64,000 nt of DNA from an uncultured Rikenellaceae bacterium (GCA_944321925.1 CALUND010000017.1:149686-213685); one strand, 5' to 3'. Numbered from the stretch's first letter, positions 7,614 through 17,727 are shown. The notes: generated by a model from the sequence alone, not told the origin. Program-made: numbers and translations.

Positions 7614-10600
7614 ATGATCAAATTCTTCATCACCCGGCCCATATTCGCCATCGTCATCTCCATCGTGATCGTCCTGCTCGGCACGCTCTCGATCGAAGGA
7701 CTGCCGGTCGAACAGTACCCCAACATCACACCTCCCGTGGTGGAGGTATCCGCCTCTTACCCGGGTGCCGACGCCAACACGGTGAACGATGCCGTGGCCA
7801 TTCCGCTCTCACAGAGCGTCATGGGAGTCAGCGACATGCTCTACATGCAGGCCACCAGCTCCAACAACGGTACGATGAACCTGCAGGTCTCTTTCGACAT
7901 CGATTCCGATCCCGACATGGACGCGGTCTTCACCCAAAACAACGTCGCATCGGCCACCGCCCAGCTTCCGTCCAGCGTCCGCACCCAGGGCGTCACCACG
8001 CAGAAGGCGATGTCGGGCTTTCTGGCCGTCTTCTGCCTCTATTCCGACGGCCGCTACGACGGCAAGTTCCTTTCGAACTACGCCTACATCAACATCCAGA
8101 ACGAGCTGTTGAAGATCAACGGCGTCGGGAAGGTCGAGATCATGGGGGCGGGCGAATATGCCATGCGCATCTGGGTCCATCCCGACGCACTGAGCTACTA
8201 CAATCTTTCGATCGGCGACATCACCCAGGCGATCGAATCACAGAGCGGCGTCCATCCGGCCGGACAACTCGGTGCCGAACCCGCGCCGGAAGGGACCATG
8301 TTTACCTACACGGTCACCCTGCCGCCCCAGATCGACACCCCGGAAGCCTACGGCGACATCGTCCTCAAGATGCTTCCGGACGGCTCGCGGCTTCGTCTGC
8401 GCGATGTGGCCGACATCGACCTGGGTACCCAAAGTTATGGTACCTCATCGCTCTACGGGACGATTCCGGGCTCCATGATCGTGGTCTATCAGACGCCCGG
8501 CAGCAACGCGGTCAATGTAGGCAACCAGGTGAAAAGCACCATGGAGAAACTCTCCGAACGTTTCATCGACGGAGTCGATTACGCGTTGGTGGTCGACACG
8601 ACCGCGTCGATCAAAGCGGGTATTCACGAAATATTTCTCACGCTGTTACTGGCCCTCGTACTCGTCATTCTGATCATCTACCTGTTCATCCAGGACTGGC
8701 GGGCTACGCTCATCCCGCTGATCGCCATTCCCGTTTCGCTGGTCGGAGCGTTCCTGTTCTTCCCGCCGCTCGGGTTCTCCGTCAACATCATCTCGCTGCT
8801 CGGGCTCATCCTGGCCATCGGTCTGGTGGTCGACGATGCGATCGTGGTTGTCGAGGCCGTACAGGTCAATATCGAAAAGGGAATGGACCCCCGCAACGCT
8901 ACGATCGATGCGATGAAGAGCGTCGGTTCGCCAATCATTGCGACCACCGTCGTGCTGGCAGCTGTCTTCATTCCGGTCTCGTTCATCGGGGGCATCGTGG
9001 GAAAACTCTACCAGCAGTTCTCGATCACCATCGCCGTTTCGGTCATTCTCTCTTCGTTCAACGCCCTCACCCTTTCACCGGCACTCTGCGTGCTGTTGCT
9101 GAAACCCCGCAAACAGGGGGAGGTCAAAGGCTTTTTCGGCGCCTTCAACCGTTGGTTCGACCGACGCGTGGAGGGTTACCTGCGCTTCTCCTCCATCATC
9201 GTGCGGCGGAGTGTGCGCGTCATGCTATTCGTGGTAGTGATCGGCGGAGCGATGTACGGGCTGTCGCGCTGGCTGCCGGCCGGATTCCTTCCCGAGGAGG
9301 ATCAGGGCTACCTCATGGTCATGGTCAACCTGCCGGAAGCCGCCTCGCTCCAACGCACGCAAAAAGCGATTCAGGAGATCGAGACGATCGTTTCGGCCCA
9401 TCCCGAAATCGCCCACACCTCTTCGGCGGCCGGATTCAACATGCTGGCAGGCGTCGCGTCGACCAATTGCGGCATCCTGTTCGTCGAACTGGTCGACTAC
9501 AGCGACCGCAAACGTTCCGCCCAGGAATTGGCCGACCTGCTGAATGCCGAACTCTACGACAAGATCAACGACGCGCTGTGCTACGCCTTCACACCACCCT
9601 CCATCCCGGGTCTGGGTATCACTTCGGGCATCACCTTCATGGTTCAGGATCGCGGCGGGCGAGGCATCGGTTACCTTGCCTCGCAGACCCAGGCGTTGCT
9701 CGATACCCTCCGACAACAATCGTCCGTCGCCTCGGCTACCACGCAGTTCAACGACGGCGTGCCACAACGGCGCATCGAGATCAACAAAGCCTACGCACAA
9801 CGCGAAGGGGTCTCGATGGATGAAGTCTATACGCTATTATCCACCTATTTGGGCGGTTCGTACCTCGGCAACTTCAGCCGTTTCGGCAGGCTCTACGACA
9901 CCTACATCCAGGCCGCACCCGCCTACCGGCAAAACAAGGAGGACCTGAAGAGCTACTTCGTCACCAACGGCGACGGGGAGAGCGTTCCGCTTTCGGCATT
10001 CGTCACGATACACGACACGGTGGGAGTGTCCTACATCACCACCTTCAACCTCTACACCGCGATCAGCGTAACGGTCGTTCCGGCCAAAGGACACTCCTCG
10101 ACACAGGTCATGGACCTCATCGAAGAGAAGGCTTCCGAACTGCCTTCCGATATCGGCATCGCCTGGAGCGGCATCTCCTACCAGGAGAAGACCGCTTCCG
10201 GTCACAGCAGCACGGTCTACCTGCTGGCCCTCGTCTTCGTATTCCTGGCACTGGCGGCTCTCTACAACAGCTGGAGCCTGCCGTTGAGCATCCTGCTCGG
10301 AGTGCCGTTCGCCCTCTTCGGCGCCCTGCTCTTCGTCGGTGGCGCCCACCTGATCAACCCGGTCTACACGGACGACCTCTTCATGCAGGTATCGCTCGTC
10401 ATGCTGATCGGACTGGCGGCGAAAAACGCCATCCTGATCATCGAATATGCCGACCGGCTCTTCTTCGAACAGGGACTTTCGCTCGCCGATGCAGCCATCG
10501 GAGCCGCGCGACTTCGCGTGCGGCCGATCATCATGACCGCCTTCGCCTTCATTCTCGGCGTACTGCCGCTGGTATTCGCCCACGGCGCCTACTCCACCGC

Positions 10601-10745
10601 ACGAAACATCATGGGTGTCGCCCTGATCGGCGGCATGCTGGTCGCTACGCTCCTGGGCATCTTCGTCTATCCGGCCCTCTATTACGCCATCGGACGCATC
10701 AGCGGATTCGAAAAAAAACGGCAACAGAAAATCGGAAATCCATGA
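7614..10745 (+). CDS. RND multidrug efflux pump, HAE1 (AcrB-like) family
   Basis: Inner-membrane proton-driven exporter, 1043 residues, the normal HAE1 length. It starts MIKFFITRPIFAIVISIVIV. Proton-relay residues are present: the DD pair in LVVDDAIVVVEAV (helix 4, about residue 405) and the Lys in GLAAKNAILIIEYADRLF (helix 10). Two large periplasmic loops and a duplicated 6+6 helix plan are evident. It overlaps the downstream channel gene by 4 bases (ATGA), showing translational coupling. Probable role is export of hydrophobic or amphiphilic compounds; the actual substrate is unknown. Confidence 0.97.
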   Translation: MIKFFITRPIFAIVISIVIVLLGTLSIEGLPVEQYPNITPPVVEVSASYPGADANTVNDAVAIPLSQSVMGVSDMLYMQATSSNNGTMNLQVSFDIDSDPDMDAVFTQNNVASATAQLPSSVRTQGVTTQKAMSGFLAVFCLYSDGRYDGKFLSNYAYINIQNELLKINGVGKVEIMGAGEYAMRIWVHPDALSYYNLSIGDITQAIESQSGVHPAGQLGAEPAPEGTMFTYTVTLPPQIDTPEAYGDIVLKMLPDGSRLRLRDVADIDLGTQSYGTSSLYGTIPGSMIVVYQTPGSNAVNVGNQVKSTMEKLSERFIDGVDYALVVDTTASIKAGIHEIFLTLLLALVLVILIIYLFIQDWRATLIPLIAIPVSLVGAFLFFPPLGFSVNIISLLGLILAIGLVVDDAIVVVEAVQVNIEKGMDPRNATIDAMKSVGSPIIATTVVLAAVFIPVSFIGGIVGKLYQQFSITIAVSVILSSFNALTLSPALCVLLLKPRKQGEVKGFFGAFNRWFDRRVEGYLRFSSIIVRRSVRVMLFVVVIGGAMYGLSRWLPAGFLPEEDQGYLMVMVNLPEAASLQRTQKAIQEIETIVSAHPEIAHTSSAAGFNMLAGVASTNCGILFVELVDYSDRKRSAQELADLLNAELYDKINDALCYAFTPPSIPGLGITSGITFMVQDRGGRGIGYLASQTQALLDTLRQQSSVASATTQFNDGVPQRRIEINKAYAQREGVSMDEVYTLLSTYLGGSYLGNFSRFGRLYDTYIQAAPAYRQNKEDLKSYFVTNGDGESVPLSAFVTIHDTVGVSYITTFNLYTAISVTVVPAKGHSSTQVMDLIEEKASELPSDIGIAWSGISYQEKTASGHSSTVYLLALVFVFLALAALYNSWSLPLSILLGVPFALFGALLFVGGAHLINPVYTDDLFMQVSLVMLIGLAAKNAILIIEYADRLFFEQGLSLADAAIGAARLRVRPIIMTAFAFILGVLPLVFAHGAYSTARNIMGVALIGGMLVATLLGIFVYPALYYAIGRISGFEKKRQQKIGNP

Positions 10746-12097
10746 AAAAGCTCTTGATCCCTTTAATCGCCGTTACCGTCTGTTCGTGCGTGGGACGTTT
10801 TCGTTCGCCGGAGGTGGAGGTTCCCGCCAACTACCTCTACGGCGCCGAATTCAATCCCGACACGGTAAACATCGGACTGCAATGGTGGGAAAACTTCGGC
10901 GACACGACCCTCAATCGACTGGTGGAAACGGCCATCGCCAACAACCGCGACCTCCAGGTCGCCTATTCGCGCATCGAACAGGCGCGACAGAACATCGGGG
11001 CAGTACGGTCGCAGTTCCTTCCGTCGCTCTCCTTTGACGCAGCAGCCAAAGCCGACTACACGGAGGCCTCCGGAATCGGACAATCCTATAGCGTACAACC
11101 GGCCCTGTCGTGGGAAATCTCGCTTTTCGGCGCCGCCCACCATACGACCGAGGCTGCCCGAGCCCAGTTTTTCGCGACGGAATGGGCCTACCGCGGAGTG
11201 ATGCTCTCGCTGGCGGCCGAAGTGGCCACGACCTACTTCTCCCTGTTGCAGTACATGAACAGCCTCCGAATCGCCCGCGAAACCTACCGGCTGCGCTACG
11301 AGTCGACAGCACTCATCGATTCACTGTTCCGCTACGGCATGTATTCGGCCGTCGACCTGCAACAGGCACGCAGCCTTGCTGCACAGGCCGCGGTCGACAT
11401 CCCAGCATACGAACGCGCGGTGGCTCAAACAGCCCTGTCGCTCGACGTGCTGCTGGGTCGCAATCCGCAAGCCTACAGGCCCGATCCGGCCGACAGTCTC
11501 CTGCTTACGGCCAAACGGCTTCTGCCCGACATCCCCATCGGCCTTCCGTCCGCCCTGTTGCAACGTCGGCCGGACATCGCAGAGGCCTACTACAATGCCA
11601 TGGAGGCCCACGCCCGCATGGGTATCGCCCGAGCCGCGCAATTTCCCTCGCTCTCGCTTACCGGACAGGGCGGGCTTTTCGGCACGACCATCGGGGAGGT
11701 CAACAACCTGGTCTGGAGCGCCGCCGTCTCGCTTACCGAACCGATTTTCGCCTTCGGACAAAAACGGAAAAACTTCCGCATGGCCCGCGAAGAGAATCTG
11801 CAGGCGATCCTAACCTATCAGCAGACCGTCATCAACGCCTTCTCCGACGTGGAAAAAGCGCTTGCGGCAATCGCCACCTACCGCCGGCAGGCCGAACGTT
11901 ATGCCGGTCTGCTCGACGCAGCGGCCGACATACGGGCCATGACCCGTCAGCTCTACCTCAACGGACTGACCGACTACCTCGAGGTGATCGACGCGGAAAG
12001 AACCTACTACTCGTCGCAACTCGACTTCGTCTCCATCCGGGCCGAACGGCTGCAGAGCTACGTACAGCTCTACAAGGCTCTCGGCGGCGGCTGGTAA
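10742..12097 (+). CDS. RND efflux outer-membrane channel lipoprotein (OprM/NodT family)
   Basis: TolC-like trimeric outer-membrane factor completing the tripartite pump. The 451 residues begin MKKLLIPLIAVTVCSCVGRF, a lipoprotein signal with Cys at 14 or 16. Two OEP-type repeats follow, for example NNRDLQVAYSRIEQARQNIG in the first and RRPDIAEAYYNAMEAHARMG in the second. The conserved LYLNGLTDYLEVIDAERTYY segment lies near the end. The ATG overlaps the pump gene stop by 4 bases. Confidence 0.95.
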   Translation: MKKLLIPLIAVTVCSCVGRFRSPEVEVPANYLYGAEFNPDTVNIGLQWWENFGDTTLNRLVETAIANNRDLQVAYSRIEQARQNIGAVRSQFLPSLSFDAAAKADYTEASGIGQSYSVQPALSWEISLFGAAHHTTEAARAQFFATEWAYRGVMLSLAAEVATTYFSLLQYMNSLRIARETYRLRYESTALIDSLFRYGMYSAVDLQQARSLAAQAAVDIPAYERAVAQTALSLDVLLGRNPQAYRPDPADSLLLTAKRLLPDIPIGLPSALLQRRPDIAEAYYNAMEAHARMGIARAAQFPSLSLTGQGGLFGTTIGEVNNLVWSAAVSLTEPIFAFGQKRKNFRMAREENLQAILTYQQTVINAFSDVEKALAAIATYRRQAERYAGLLDAAADIRAMTRQLYLNGLTDYLEVIDAERTYYSSQLDFVSIRAERLQSYVQLYKALGGGW

Positions 12098-12145
12098 ACA
12101 CCTAAATACCTAATTATCGGTAGTCGCACAGGAGAGATTTTTCAC

Positions 12146-12153
12146 TACCTTTG
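12146..12153 (+). promoter_or_regulatory. feoAB -7 element
   Basis: TACCTTTG, a perfect -7 consensus, 24 bases upstream of the ATG at 12178. It covers an in-frame TTG at 12151, which is therefore not the start codon. No clear -33. Confidence 0.7.
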
Positions 12154-12177
12154 CAGCGCACAAACGATGCAGAGATC

Positions 12178-14547
12178 ATGTTGCGACTTTCCGACCTGAA
12201 GACAGGACAAAAAGGCTACATCATCAAGGTGCTGGGCCACGGCGGATTCCGACGGCGAATCATGGAGATGGGATTCGTGCGGGGCAAATGCGTCGAGGTG
12301 CTCCAGAACGCTCCGCTCAAAGACCCGATCAACTACCGGCTGATGAACTACGAAGTCTCCCTGCGCCGCAGCGAGGCATCCATGATCATGGTGGTTTCGG
12401 AAGAGGAAGCTGCCGAGAATCTCTGCCAGGAGGAGTTCCGCGGCACATCGGAAGAGAGTTGCATCGAACGGCTCATCTCCTCCCACAAGAAAGAGATCAA
12501 CATCGCGCTGGTAGGTAACCCCAACAGCGGCAAATCGTCGCTCTTCAACGCCCTCACGGGCGGACACGAACACGTGGGCAACTACAGCGGCGTGACCGTC
12601 GACGCCCATCGGGGTCAATTTACCTACAAAGACTACACCTTCGTCGTCTACGATCTGCCGGGAACCTACGCCCTGTCGGCCTATACTCCCGAAGAACTCT
12701 ACGTACGCCGACACCTGCGCGAACAGACGCCCGACGTGATCGTCAACGTGGTGGTAGCCTCCAACCTGGAGCGCAACCTCTACCTCTCCACCGAACTGAT
12801 CGACATCAACCAAAGCATGGTGATCGCGCTCAACATGTACGACGAACTGGAGGAGAGCGGCGCGAAACTCGATTACGACGCTTTGGGCGGTATGCTCGGC
12901 GTACCGATCGTTCCCGTAGCGGCCCGCCACCGCCGTGGAATCGAGCAATTGCTCGACACGGTCATCGAAGTCTACGAAAACTGCAACGACACGGTCCGCC
13001 ACATCCACATCAACTGCGGCCCGGTGGTCGAAGAGGCGATCCGCACGCTCTCCGAGGTGATGAAAAGCGACCTGCGGGCACTCCCCAAACAGTTTTCGTC
13101 GCGTTACCTTGCCATCAAGCTGCTGGAGGGCGATCGGGAGGTGGAACAGATGCTCAGTCAGGCCCCTCAATACGCCCAATGGATCGCCCTGCGCGACCAA
13201 CTGGCCGGACGCGTCGAAAAAGAGCTGCATGAAGATGTGGAGACGGCGGTATCGGGAGAAAAATACGGTTTCATCTCCGGTGCGCTGAAAGAGACCTACA
13301 CCCCCAGTCGCAAAGATCAGATGAAGCTGTCGGACGCCATCGACGCCATGATCACCCACCGGCTCTGGGGATTTCCCATCTTTTTCCTCATCATGTGGCT
13401 GACGTTCGAAGCCACCTTCCGGCTCGGCGCCTACCCGATGGAGTGGATCGAGACAGGAGTGGCCGCACTCGGATCGTTCATCGGAGCCTACATGGCAGAG
13501 GGTCCCCTGAAAGACCTGCTGGTCGATGGCGTGATCGGCGGTGTGGGAGGCGTGATCGTTTTCCTGCCCAACATTCTGATTCTTTTCCTCTGCATCTCGC
13601 TCATGGAGGATTCGGGCTACATGGCCCGAGCGGCCTTCATCATGGACCGCGTAATGCACCGCATCGGACTGCACGGCAAATCGTTCATTCCGCTTATCAT
13701 GGGCTTCGGATGCAACGTTCCGGCCATCATGGCCACCCGCACGATCGAAAGCCGCAGCAGTCGTCTCATCACCATACTCATCACTCCGTTCATCTCGTGC
13801 AGTGCAAGGTTGCCCGTCTACATCCTGCTGATCGGTGTCTTCTTCCCGGGACACGCCAGCCTCGTGCTGATCGGACTCTACGCCCTCGGCATCCTGATCG
13901 CCGCCCTCACGGCACGCCTGATGCGACGGGCCGTCTTCAAAAAGGACGAAACCCCCTTCGTCATGGAGTTACCGCCCTATCGGCTTCCCGGACTTCGCGT
14001 CACCCTCCGCCACATGTGGGAAAAAGGGGCGCAATACCTGCGCAAAATGGGTGGCGTGATTCTCGTGGCCTCGATCATCGTCTGGGCCCTCAGCTACTTT
14101 CCGCGTACCGCACCGGAAGTTCCCTTGTCGGAACAACAGGCCCAATCCTACCTGGGTCGGATCGGACGATTTATCGAACCGGTCATGAAACCGTTGGGGA
14201 TCGAATGGCGAGGCAGCGTGGCACTGGCAGCGGGTGTGGGAGCCAAAGAGATTGTGGTCAGCACGCTCGGCGTGCTCTACTCGGAAAATGCCGAAACGGA
14301 CGAAACATCGCTGTCTGCCAAGTTGAAAGAGGTGAATCCGGAGACGGGGACGCCCGATTTCACACCCTTGTCGGCCCTCTCGTTCCTGGTCTTCGTATTG
14401 CTTTACGTTCCGTGCATAGCGGCGATCGCAGCCATCGCCCGCGAAACCGGAAGTCGGAAATGGGCGCTCTTCTCGCTGCTTTACAATACGGGTGTAGCGT
14501 GGGTTGTGGCATTCATCGTTCACTCGATCGGGAAACTTTTCATCTGA
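12178..14547 (+). CDS. feoB: Ferrous iron transporter, FeoA-FeoB fusion
   Basis: Fe(II) importer of the inner membrane, 789 residues. Residues 1-72 are a FeoA-like SH3 domain (LRLSDLKTGQKGYIIKVLGH ... EVSLRRSEASMI). A G-protein domain follows, with P-loop GNPNSGKSS at about 113, DLPGTYAL as G3 and NMYD as G4. The C-terminal half carries the Gate and FeoB_C membrane segments, including CISLMEDSGYMARAAF and GFGCNVPA. The start is ATG 12178 because upstream in-frame codons lie on the promoter. FeoA-FeoB fusion is common in Bacteroidota. A FeoB-associated small gene follows by 6 bases. Confidence 0.96.
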   Translation: MLRLSDLKTGQKGYIIKVLGHGGFRRRIMEMGFVRGKCVEVLQNAPLKDPINYRLMNYEVSLRRSEASMIMVVSEEEAAENLCQEEFRGTSEESCIERLISSHKKEINIALVGNPNSGKSSLFNALTGGHEHVGNYSGVTVDAHRGQFTYKDYTFVVYDLPGTYALSAYTPEELYVRRHLREQTPDVIVNVVVASNLERNLYLSTELIDINQSMVIALNMYDELEESGAKLDYDALGGMLGVPIVPVAARHRRGIEQLLDTVIEVYENCNDTVRHIHINCGPVVEEAIRTLSEVMKSDLRALPKQFSSRYLAIKLLEGDREVEQMLSQAPQYAQWIALRDQLAGRVEKELHEDVETAVSGEKYGFISGALKETYTPSRKDQMKLSDAIDAMITHRLWGFPIFFLIMWLTFEATFRLGAYPMEWIETGVAALGSFIGAYMAEGPLKDLLVDGVIGGVGGVIVFLPNILILFLCISLMEDSGYMARAAFIMDRVMHRIGLHGKSFIPLIMGFGCNVPAIMATRTIESRSSRLITILITPFISCSARLPVYILLIGVFFPGHASLVLIGLYALGILIAALTARLMRRAVFKKDETPFVMELPPYRLPGLRVTLRHMWEKGAQYLRKMGGVILVASIIVWALSYFPRTAPEVPLSEQQAQSYLGRIGRFIEPVMKPLGIEWRGSVALAAGVGAKEIVVSTLGVLYSENAETDETSLSAKLKEVNPETGTPDFTPLSALSFLVFVLLYVPCIAAIAAIARETGSRKWALFSLLYNTGVAWVVAFIVHSIGKLFI

Positions 14548-14553
14548 AACGCC

Positions 14554-14724
14554 ATGAATGGAGAGAATCTCTGGCAACTGATCGCCGTATGGATCGTTTT
14601 GGGAGCCGCTATTGTCTGGCTTCTGTACCGTCTGCGGCGGCGTAAACAAGGTTGTGGCTGCGACGGCTGCGACGGTTCTGCACCATGCTGCAGGGAAAAC
14701 CGCACCCGAAGAGGGAAGCAATGA
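14554..14724 (+). CDS. FeoB-associated Cys-rich small membrane protein
   Basis: A 56-residue protein missed by a simple length cut-off. After MNGENLWQLIAVWIVLGAAI and a single transmembrane helix ending WLLYRLRRRK come cysteines in the pattern GCGCDGCDGSAPCC and a basic tail. This is the layout of the FeoB-associated Cys-rich membrane protein family found after feoB genes. The proposed role is handling Fe(II) at the cytoplasmic mouth of FeoB, but this is not established. It starts 6 bases after the feoB stop. Confidence 0.88.
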   Translation: MNGENLWQLIAVWIVLGAAIVWLLYRLRRRKQGCGCDGCDGSAPCCRENRTRRGKQ

Positions 14725-14824
14725 TCGTTTCCGAAACAGCACCGTACCACACGCACCATACGACCCAGGCGTTTCCCCGCCAAGAGGATCAATTTCTATC
14801 GGAGAGAGGTGAAACAGAAAAACG

Positions 14825-14856
14825 TTTGTTTCCACGAAGGAGTTGTACTATCTTTG
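14825..14856 (+). promoter_or_regulatory. Promoter of the glycosyltransferase gene
   Basis: TTTG (14825-14828), 20-base spacer, TATCTTTG (14849-14856). This fixes the start of the next gene at 14915 rather than the in-frame ATG at 14843, which lies upstream of the -7 box. Confidence 0.82.
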
Positions 14857-14914
14857 TCACGCTGCCAGCCAACATGCAGCAGCTTTACCCCGAAAGAGAA
14901 CCGTTCACACAACG

Positions 14915-15799
14915 ATGTCCGACAACCTCACAGAAAACAGACCGCCCATCAGCATCATACTCTCGGTCTACAACGACTGGAAATGGCTGGAGATGATTCT
15001 CGCCGCACTGCGAATGCAGACCCGACGCGACTTCGAAGTAATCGTGGCTGACGACGGGTCCGATGAGCCATTCTGCGCCCACGTCGAAGCCGTCGCAAAC
15101 GGAGCCGACAACTATCCGTTTCCGCTCATCCATGTCTGGCATCCCGACGAGGGGTGGCGTAAAAACAAGATTCTGAACGCCGCTATTCGGGCTTCGCACG
15201 GAGAATACCTGATTTTTCTCGACGGGGACTGCATCCCTCATCCGAAACTCGTGGAGGAACACTACGACGCACGCACGCCAGGCAGGGTCATTGCCGGTCG
15301 GCGCGTGACGCTGACGCAGGAGTTATCCGACCGACTCTCGCCCGCGCTCGTATCGGAAGGCTATCTCTGGAGTGCCTCACACCTGCTTCAACTGCTTTGG
15401 GCCGGACTGACAGGCCGACAACGTCACATCGAGAACTCGATCCGCATCACCTCCCCGCAACTTCGTCGGTTCATCAAAGAGCGCCGTTCGGGATTGGTGG
15501 GTTGCAACTTCTCCCTCTTCCGGGACGATCTCTACCGGGTAAACGGATTCGACGAACGCTATCAAGCCCCCGCCACGGGAGAGGATACCGACCTCGAAAT
15601 GCGTCTCAACAAGGAAGGAATCTACATCCGGACACTCAAACACATGATCACCGTCTACCACAAATGCCATCCCACGCTTCCCTACTCCAGTCCGGAAAAT
15701 GCCGCACTGCTGGAAGAGAACCGACGCAAGGATTCGGGCTACACCCCCTACGGCATTTTGCAGGAAACGGCAACCGAAACATCGGAAAGTATCCAATAG
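14915..15799 (+). CDS. Family 2 glycosyltransferase with C-terminal galactosyltransferase-like region
   Basis: A 294-residue GT-A fold glycosyltransferase without membrane helices. It has ISIILSVYNDWKWLEMILAA at the N-terminus, VIVADDGSDEPF, the DxD metal site in LIFLDGDCIPHP, and a Glyco_transf_7C-like stretch VGCNFSLFRDDLYRVNGFDE ... GEDTDLEMRLNKEG that positions the acceptor. The DRLSPALVSEGYLWS insert is not assigned. It is monocistronic, not in a capsule or LPS cluster, so its glycan is unknown. Confidence 0.9.
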   Translation: MSDNLTENRPPISIILSVYNDWKWLEMILAALRMQTRRDFEVIVADDGSDEPFCAHVEAVANGADNYPFPLIHVWHPDEGWRKNKILNAAIRASHGEYLIFLDGDCIPHPKLVEEHYDARTPGRVIAGRRVTLTQELSDRLSPALVSEGYLWSASHLLQLLWAGLTGRQRHIENSIRITSPQLRRFIKERRSGLVGCNFSLFRDDLYRVNGFDERYQAPATGEDTDLEMRLNKEGIYIRTLKHMITVYHKCHPTLPYSSPENAALLEENRRKDSGYTPYGILQETATETSESIQ

Positions 15800-15875
15800 C
15801 ACCTCTCCGGCCGACAGAAAACCTCCGGGGAAAACGAAATTCAAAGAGTCTGGAGAGTGGATACCGGGATCTGCC

Positions 15876-17654
15876 TCAGATCGCTTTCGTCTGCCGCTCC
15901 AACCACTCCAACGCTTCGCCTTTCAATGCGGGTGCAAGTTCCCGTCTCACCCGTTCATGGTAGTCGTTGAGCCATGCACGCGCCTCTTCACCCAACCATT
16001 CGGGAAGGATCATCGAGGTGTCGAACGGACAGAGGGTAAGTGTCTCGAAACCGCACCATTTACCGAATTCATTCTCTTCCAGAGCGACCGTAAGGAGCAG
16101 ATTTTCGTGACGGATTCCGTAACAGCCCTCCCGGTAGATACCCGGCTCATCGGAGTTGACCATACCGGGCAACAGGGGCACGTTGCGAAGATTCTGTCGA
16201 ATATCCTGCGGGCCCTCATGCACACAGAGATAGTGGCCCACGCCATGACCGGTCCCGTGGCCGAAATTCCGACGGGCCTGCCAGAGCGGTTCGCGAGCCA
16301 CCGCATCGATCTGCGCACCGCACGTACCGAGCGGGAACACCGCACGCGCCAGGGCAATCATTCCACGCAACACCAGGGTAAAATCTTTCCGAACCTCCTC
16401 GGGCTGCGGGGCGAAAGAGACCGTACGGGTAATATCGGTCGTACCGAAGAGGTACTGTCCGCCCGAATCGACCAGATAGAGCGCATCGGGACGAATGACG
16501 GAGTAATTCTCCGGAGTCGCCGAATAGTGGGGCGAAGCGGCATTGGGTCCTGTAGCCGAGATGGTCTCGAAACTGTCGCCACGAGCATCGGGATCGGCCG
16601 CACGCAGCGCGGAGAGTTTTTCGGCCGCCTCGATCTCCGTGACACGCCGCCGAGGCACTTCGCGGTCGAGCCAAGCCAAAAACCGCACCATGGCCAAACC
16701 GTCGCGCCGATGCGCTTCCCGGAATCCGGCGATCTCCACCTCGTTCTTCACCGCCTTCATCATCGACACGGGCGATGCGGCTTCCGACACTTCGTGACGC
16801 AACCGTATCCGGTCATAAAGGGCCCGGTTAAGCGTATCGGGATCGATACCGATGCGACAGGGATCGATCGAACCGAAGAAAAGTTCCGTATCTTCGTACG
16901 GCAACGTCTCGATTCTCTCCCCGGCCAGCGAATGGCGCACGACATCGTTCACCTTGCGTTCATCGATAAACAGCCTCGCCGAATCGCTCCCCACCACGAC
17001 ATAGGCAAGCGATACGGGATTGTAAGGAATGTCATCGCCCCGGACATTCAACAGCCAGGCGATCTCGTCGGGAGCACCCAGCAACCGGTAATCTTCTCCG
17101 GCAACCGCCATCCGCTCGCGCAGAGCAGCCAGTTTCGCCTCCGCCGAAAGACCCGCATAACGCTCTTCCAATCGGACGATGGCCGCCGTAGGCGCCGCCG
17201 GACGATCGATCCAGATGCGGTCGAGCAGCTCCGGTTCGGATTGCAGATGGATTCCTGCCTGACCGAGCGTACGCTCCAAACGACGGGCATCCGTCACCGA
17301 AAAGCAATAGGGGTCGAAGCCGACCGTACTCCCGGAAGGCAACGTCGCCGCCAACCATTCGGGATAATCGACCGCCTCTGGAACCCGCAATTTGTACATG
17401 TCGATTCCGCTTCCGGCCAACTCCCTGTTCGCCTGCAGGAAATAGCGGGTATCGGTCCAAAGGCCCGCCTGCGAGGCGGTCACCACCACGGTCCCGAACG
17501 AACCGGTAAAACCCGAAATCCACTCCCGTTGCTGCCATCGGGCCGGCAGATATTCACTTCCATGGGGATCCGTTCCCGAAACAATGTACGCATCGATCCC
17601 CGCCTTAATCATTTCCTGACGCAATGCTGCGACTCTTTCTCTTATCTTTTCCAT
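15876..17654 (-). CDS. Xaa-Pro aminopeptidase (aminopeptidase P, M24B family, long form)
   Basis: Metallopeptidase releasing N-terminal residues next to proline. The 592 residues match the three-domain eukaryote-like aminopeptidase P: two creatinase-N-like domains (DAYIVSGTDPHGSEYLPARW ... SGFTGSFGTVVVT) and a C-terminal pita-bread domain. Metal ligands are visible in LYLVDSGGQYLFGTTDITRT (two Asp), GTGHGVGHYLCVHEGP (His), NSDEPGIYREGCYGIRHENL (Glu) and the final Glu of FGKWCGFETLTL. The start at 17654 (MEKIRERVAALRQ) is chosen because the in-frame extension upstream has no family similarity. No signal peptide, so cytoplasmic. Confidence 0.94.
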   Translation of the reverse strand: MEKIRERVAALRQEMIKAGIDAYIVSGTDPHGSEYLPARWQQREWISGFTGSFGTVVVTASQAGLWTDTRYFLQANRELAGSGIDMYKLRVPEAVDYPEWLAATLPSGSTVGFDPYCFSVTDARRLERTLGQAGIHLQSEPELLDRIWIDRPAAPTAAIVRLEERYAGLSAEAKLAALRERMAVAGEDYRLLGAPDEIAWLLNVRGDDIPYNPVSLAYVVVGSDSARLFIDERKVNDVVRHSLAGERIETLPYEDTELFFGSIDPCRIGIDPDTLNRALYDRIRLRHEVSEAASPVSMMKAVKNEVEIAGFREAHRRDGLAMVRFLAWLDREVPRRRVTEIEAAEKLSALRAADPDARGDSFETISATGPNAASPHYSATPENYSVIRPDALYLVDSGGQYLFGTTDITRTVSFAPQPEEVRKDFTLVLRGMIALARAVFPLGTCGAQIDAVAREPLWQARRNFGHGTGHGVGHYLCVHEGPQDIRQNLRNVPLLPGMVNSDEPGIYREGCYGIRHENLLLTVALEENEFGKWCGFETLTLCPFDTSMILPEWLGEEARAWLNDYHERVRRELAPALKGEALEWLERQTKAI

Positions 17655-17695
17655 AAGGTTCCTTGTTTTCGAAGAGCCTAAAATTAAAAAACTAT

Positions 17696-17727
17696 TTTGG
17701 TAAAACAGGATTTTAGCTCTATTTTTG
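17696..17727 (+). promoter_or_regulatory. Promoter of the symporter-mutarotase operon
   Basis: TTTG (17696-17699), 20-base spacer, TATTTTTG (17720-17727); the start codon follows at 17802, giving a leader of about 65 bases. Confidence 0.8.

Noticed and set aside
12151..12177. N-terminal extension of FeoB from a TTG codon
   Set aside because: The TTG is part of the -7 promoter element TACCTTTG.
12145..13854. Long minus-strand ORF of 569 codons opposite feoB
   Set aside because: Shadow of the feoB codon pattern; low-complexity His/Asp/Glu/Arg-rich product with no family motif.
15699..17681. Plus-strand ORF of 660 codons opposite the aminopeptidase P gene
   Set aside because: Antisense shadow; the minus-strand frame has intact metal ligands and domain order.
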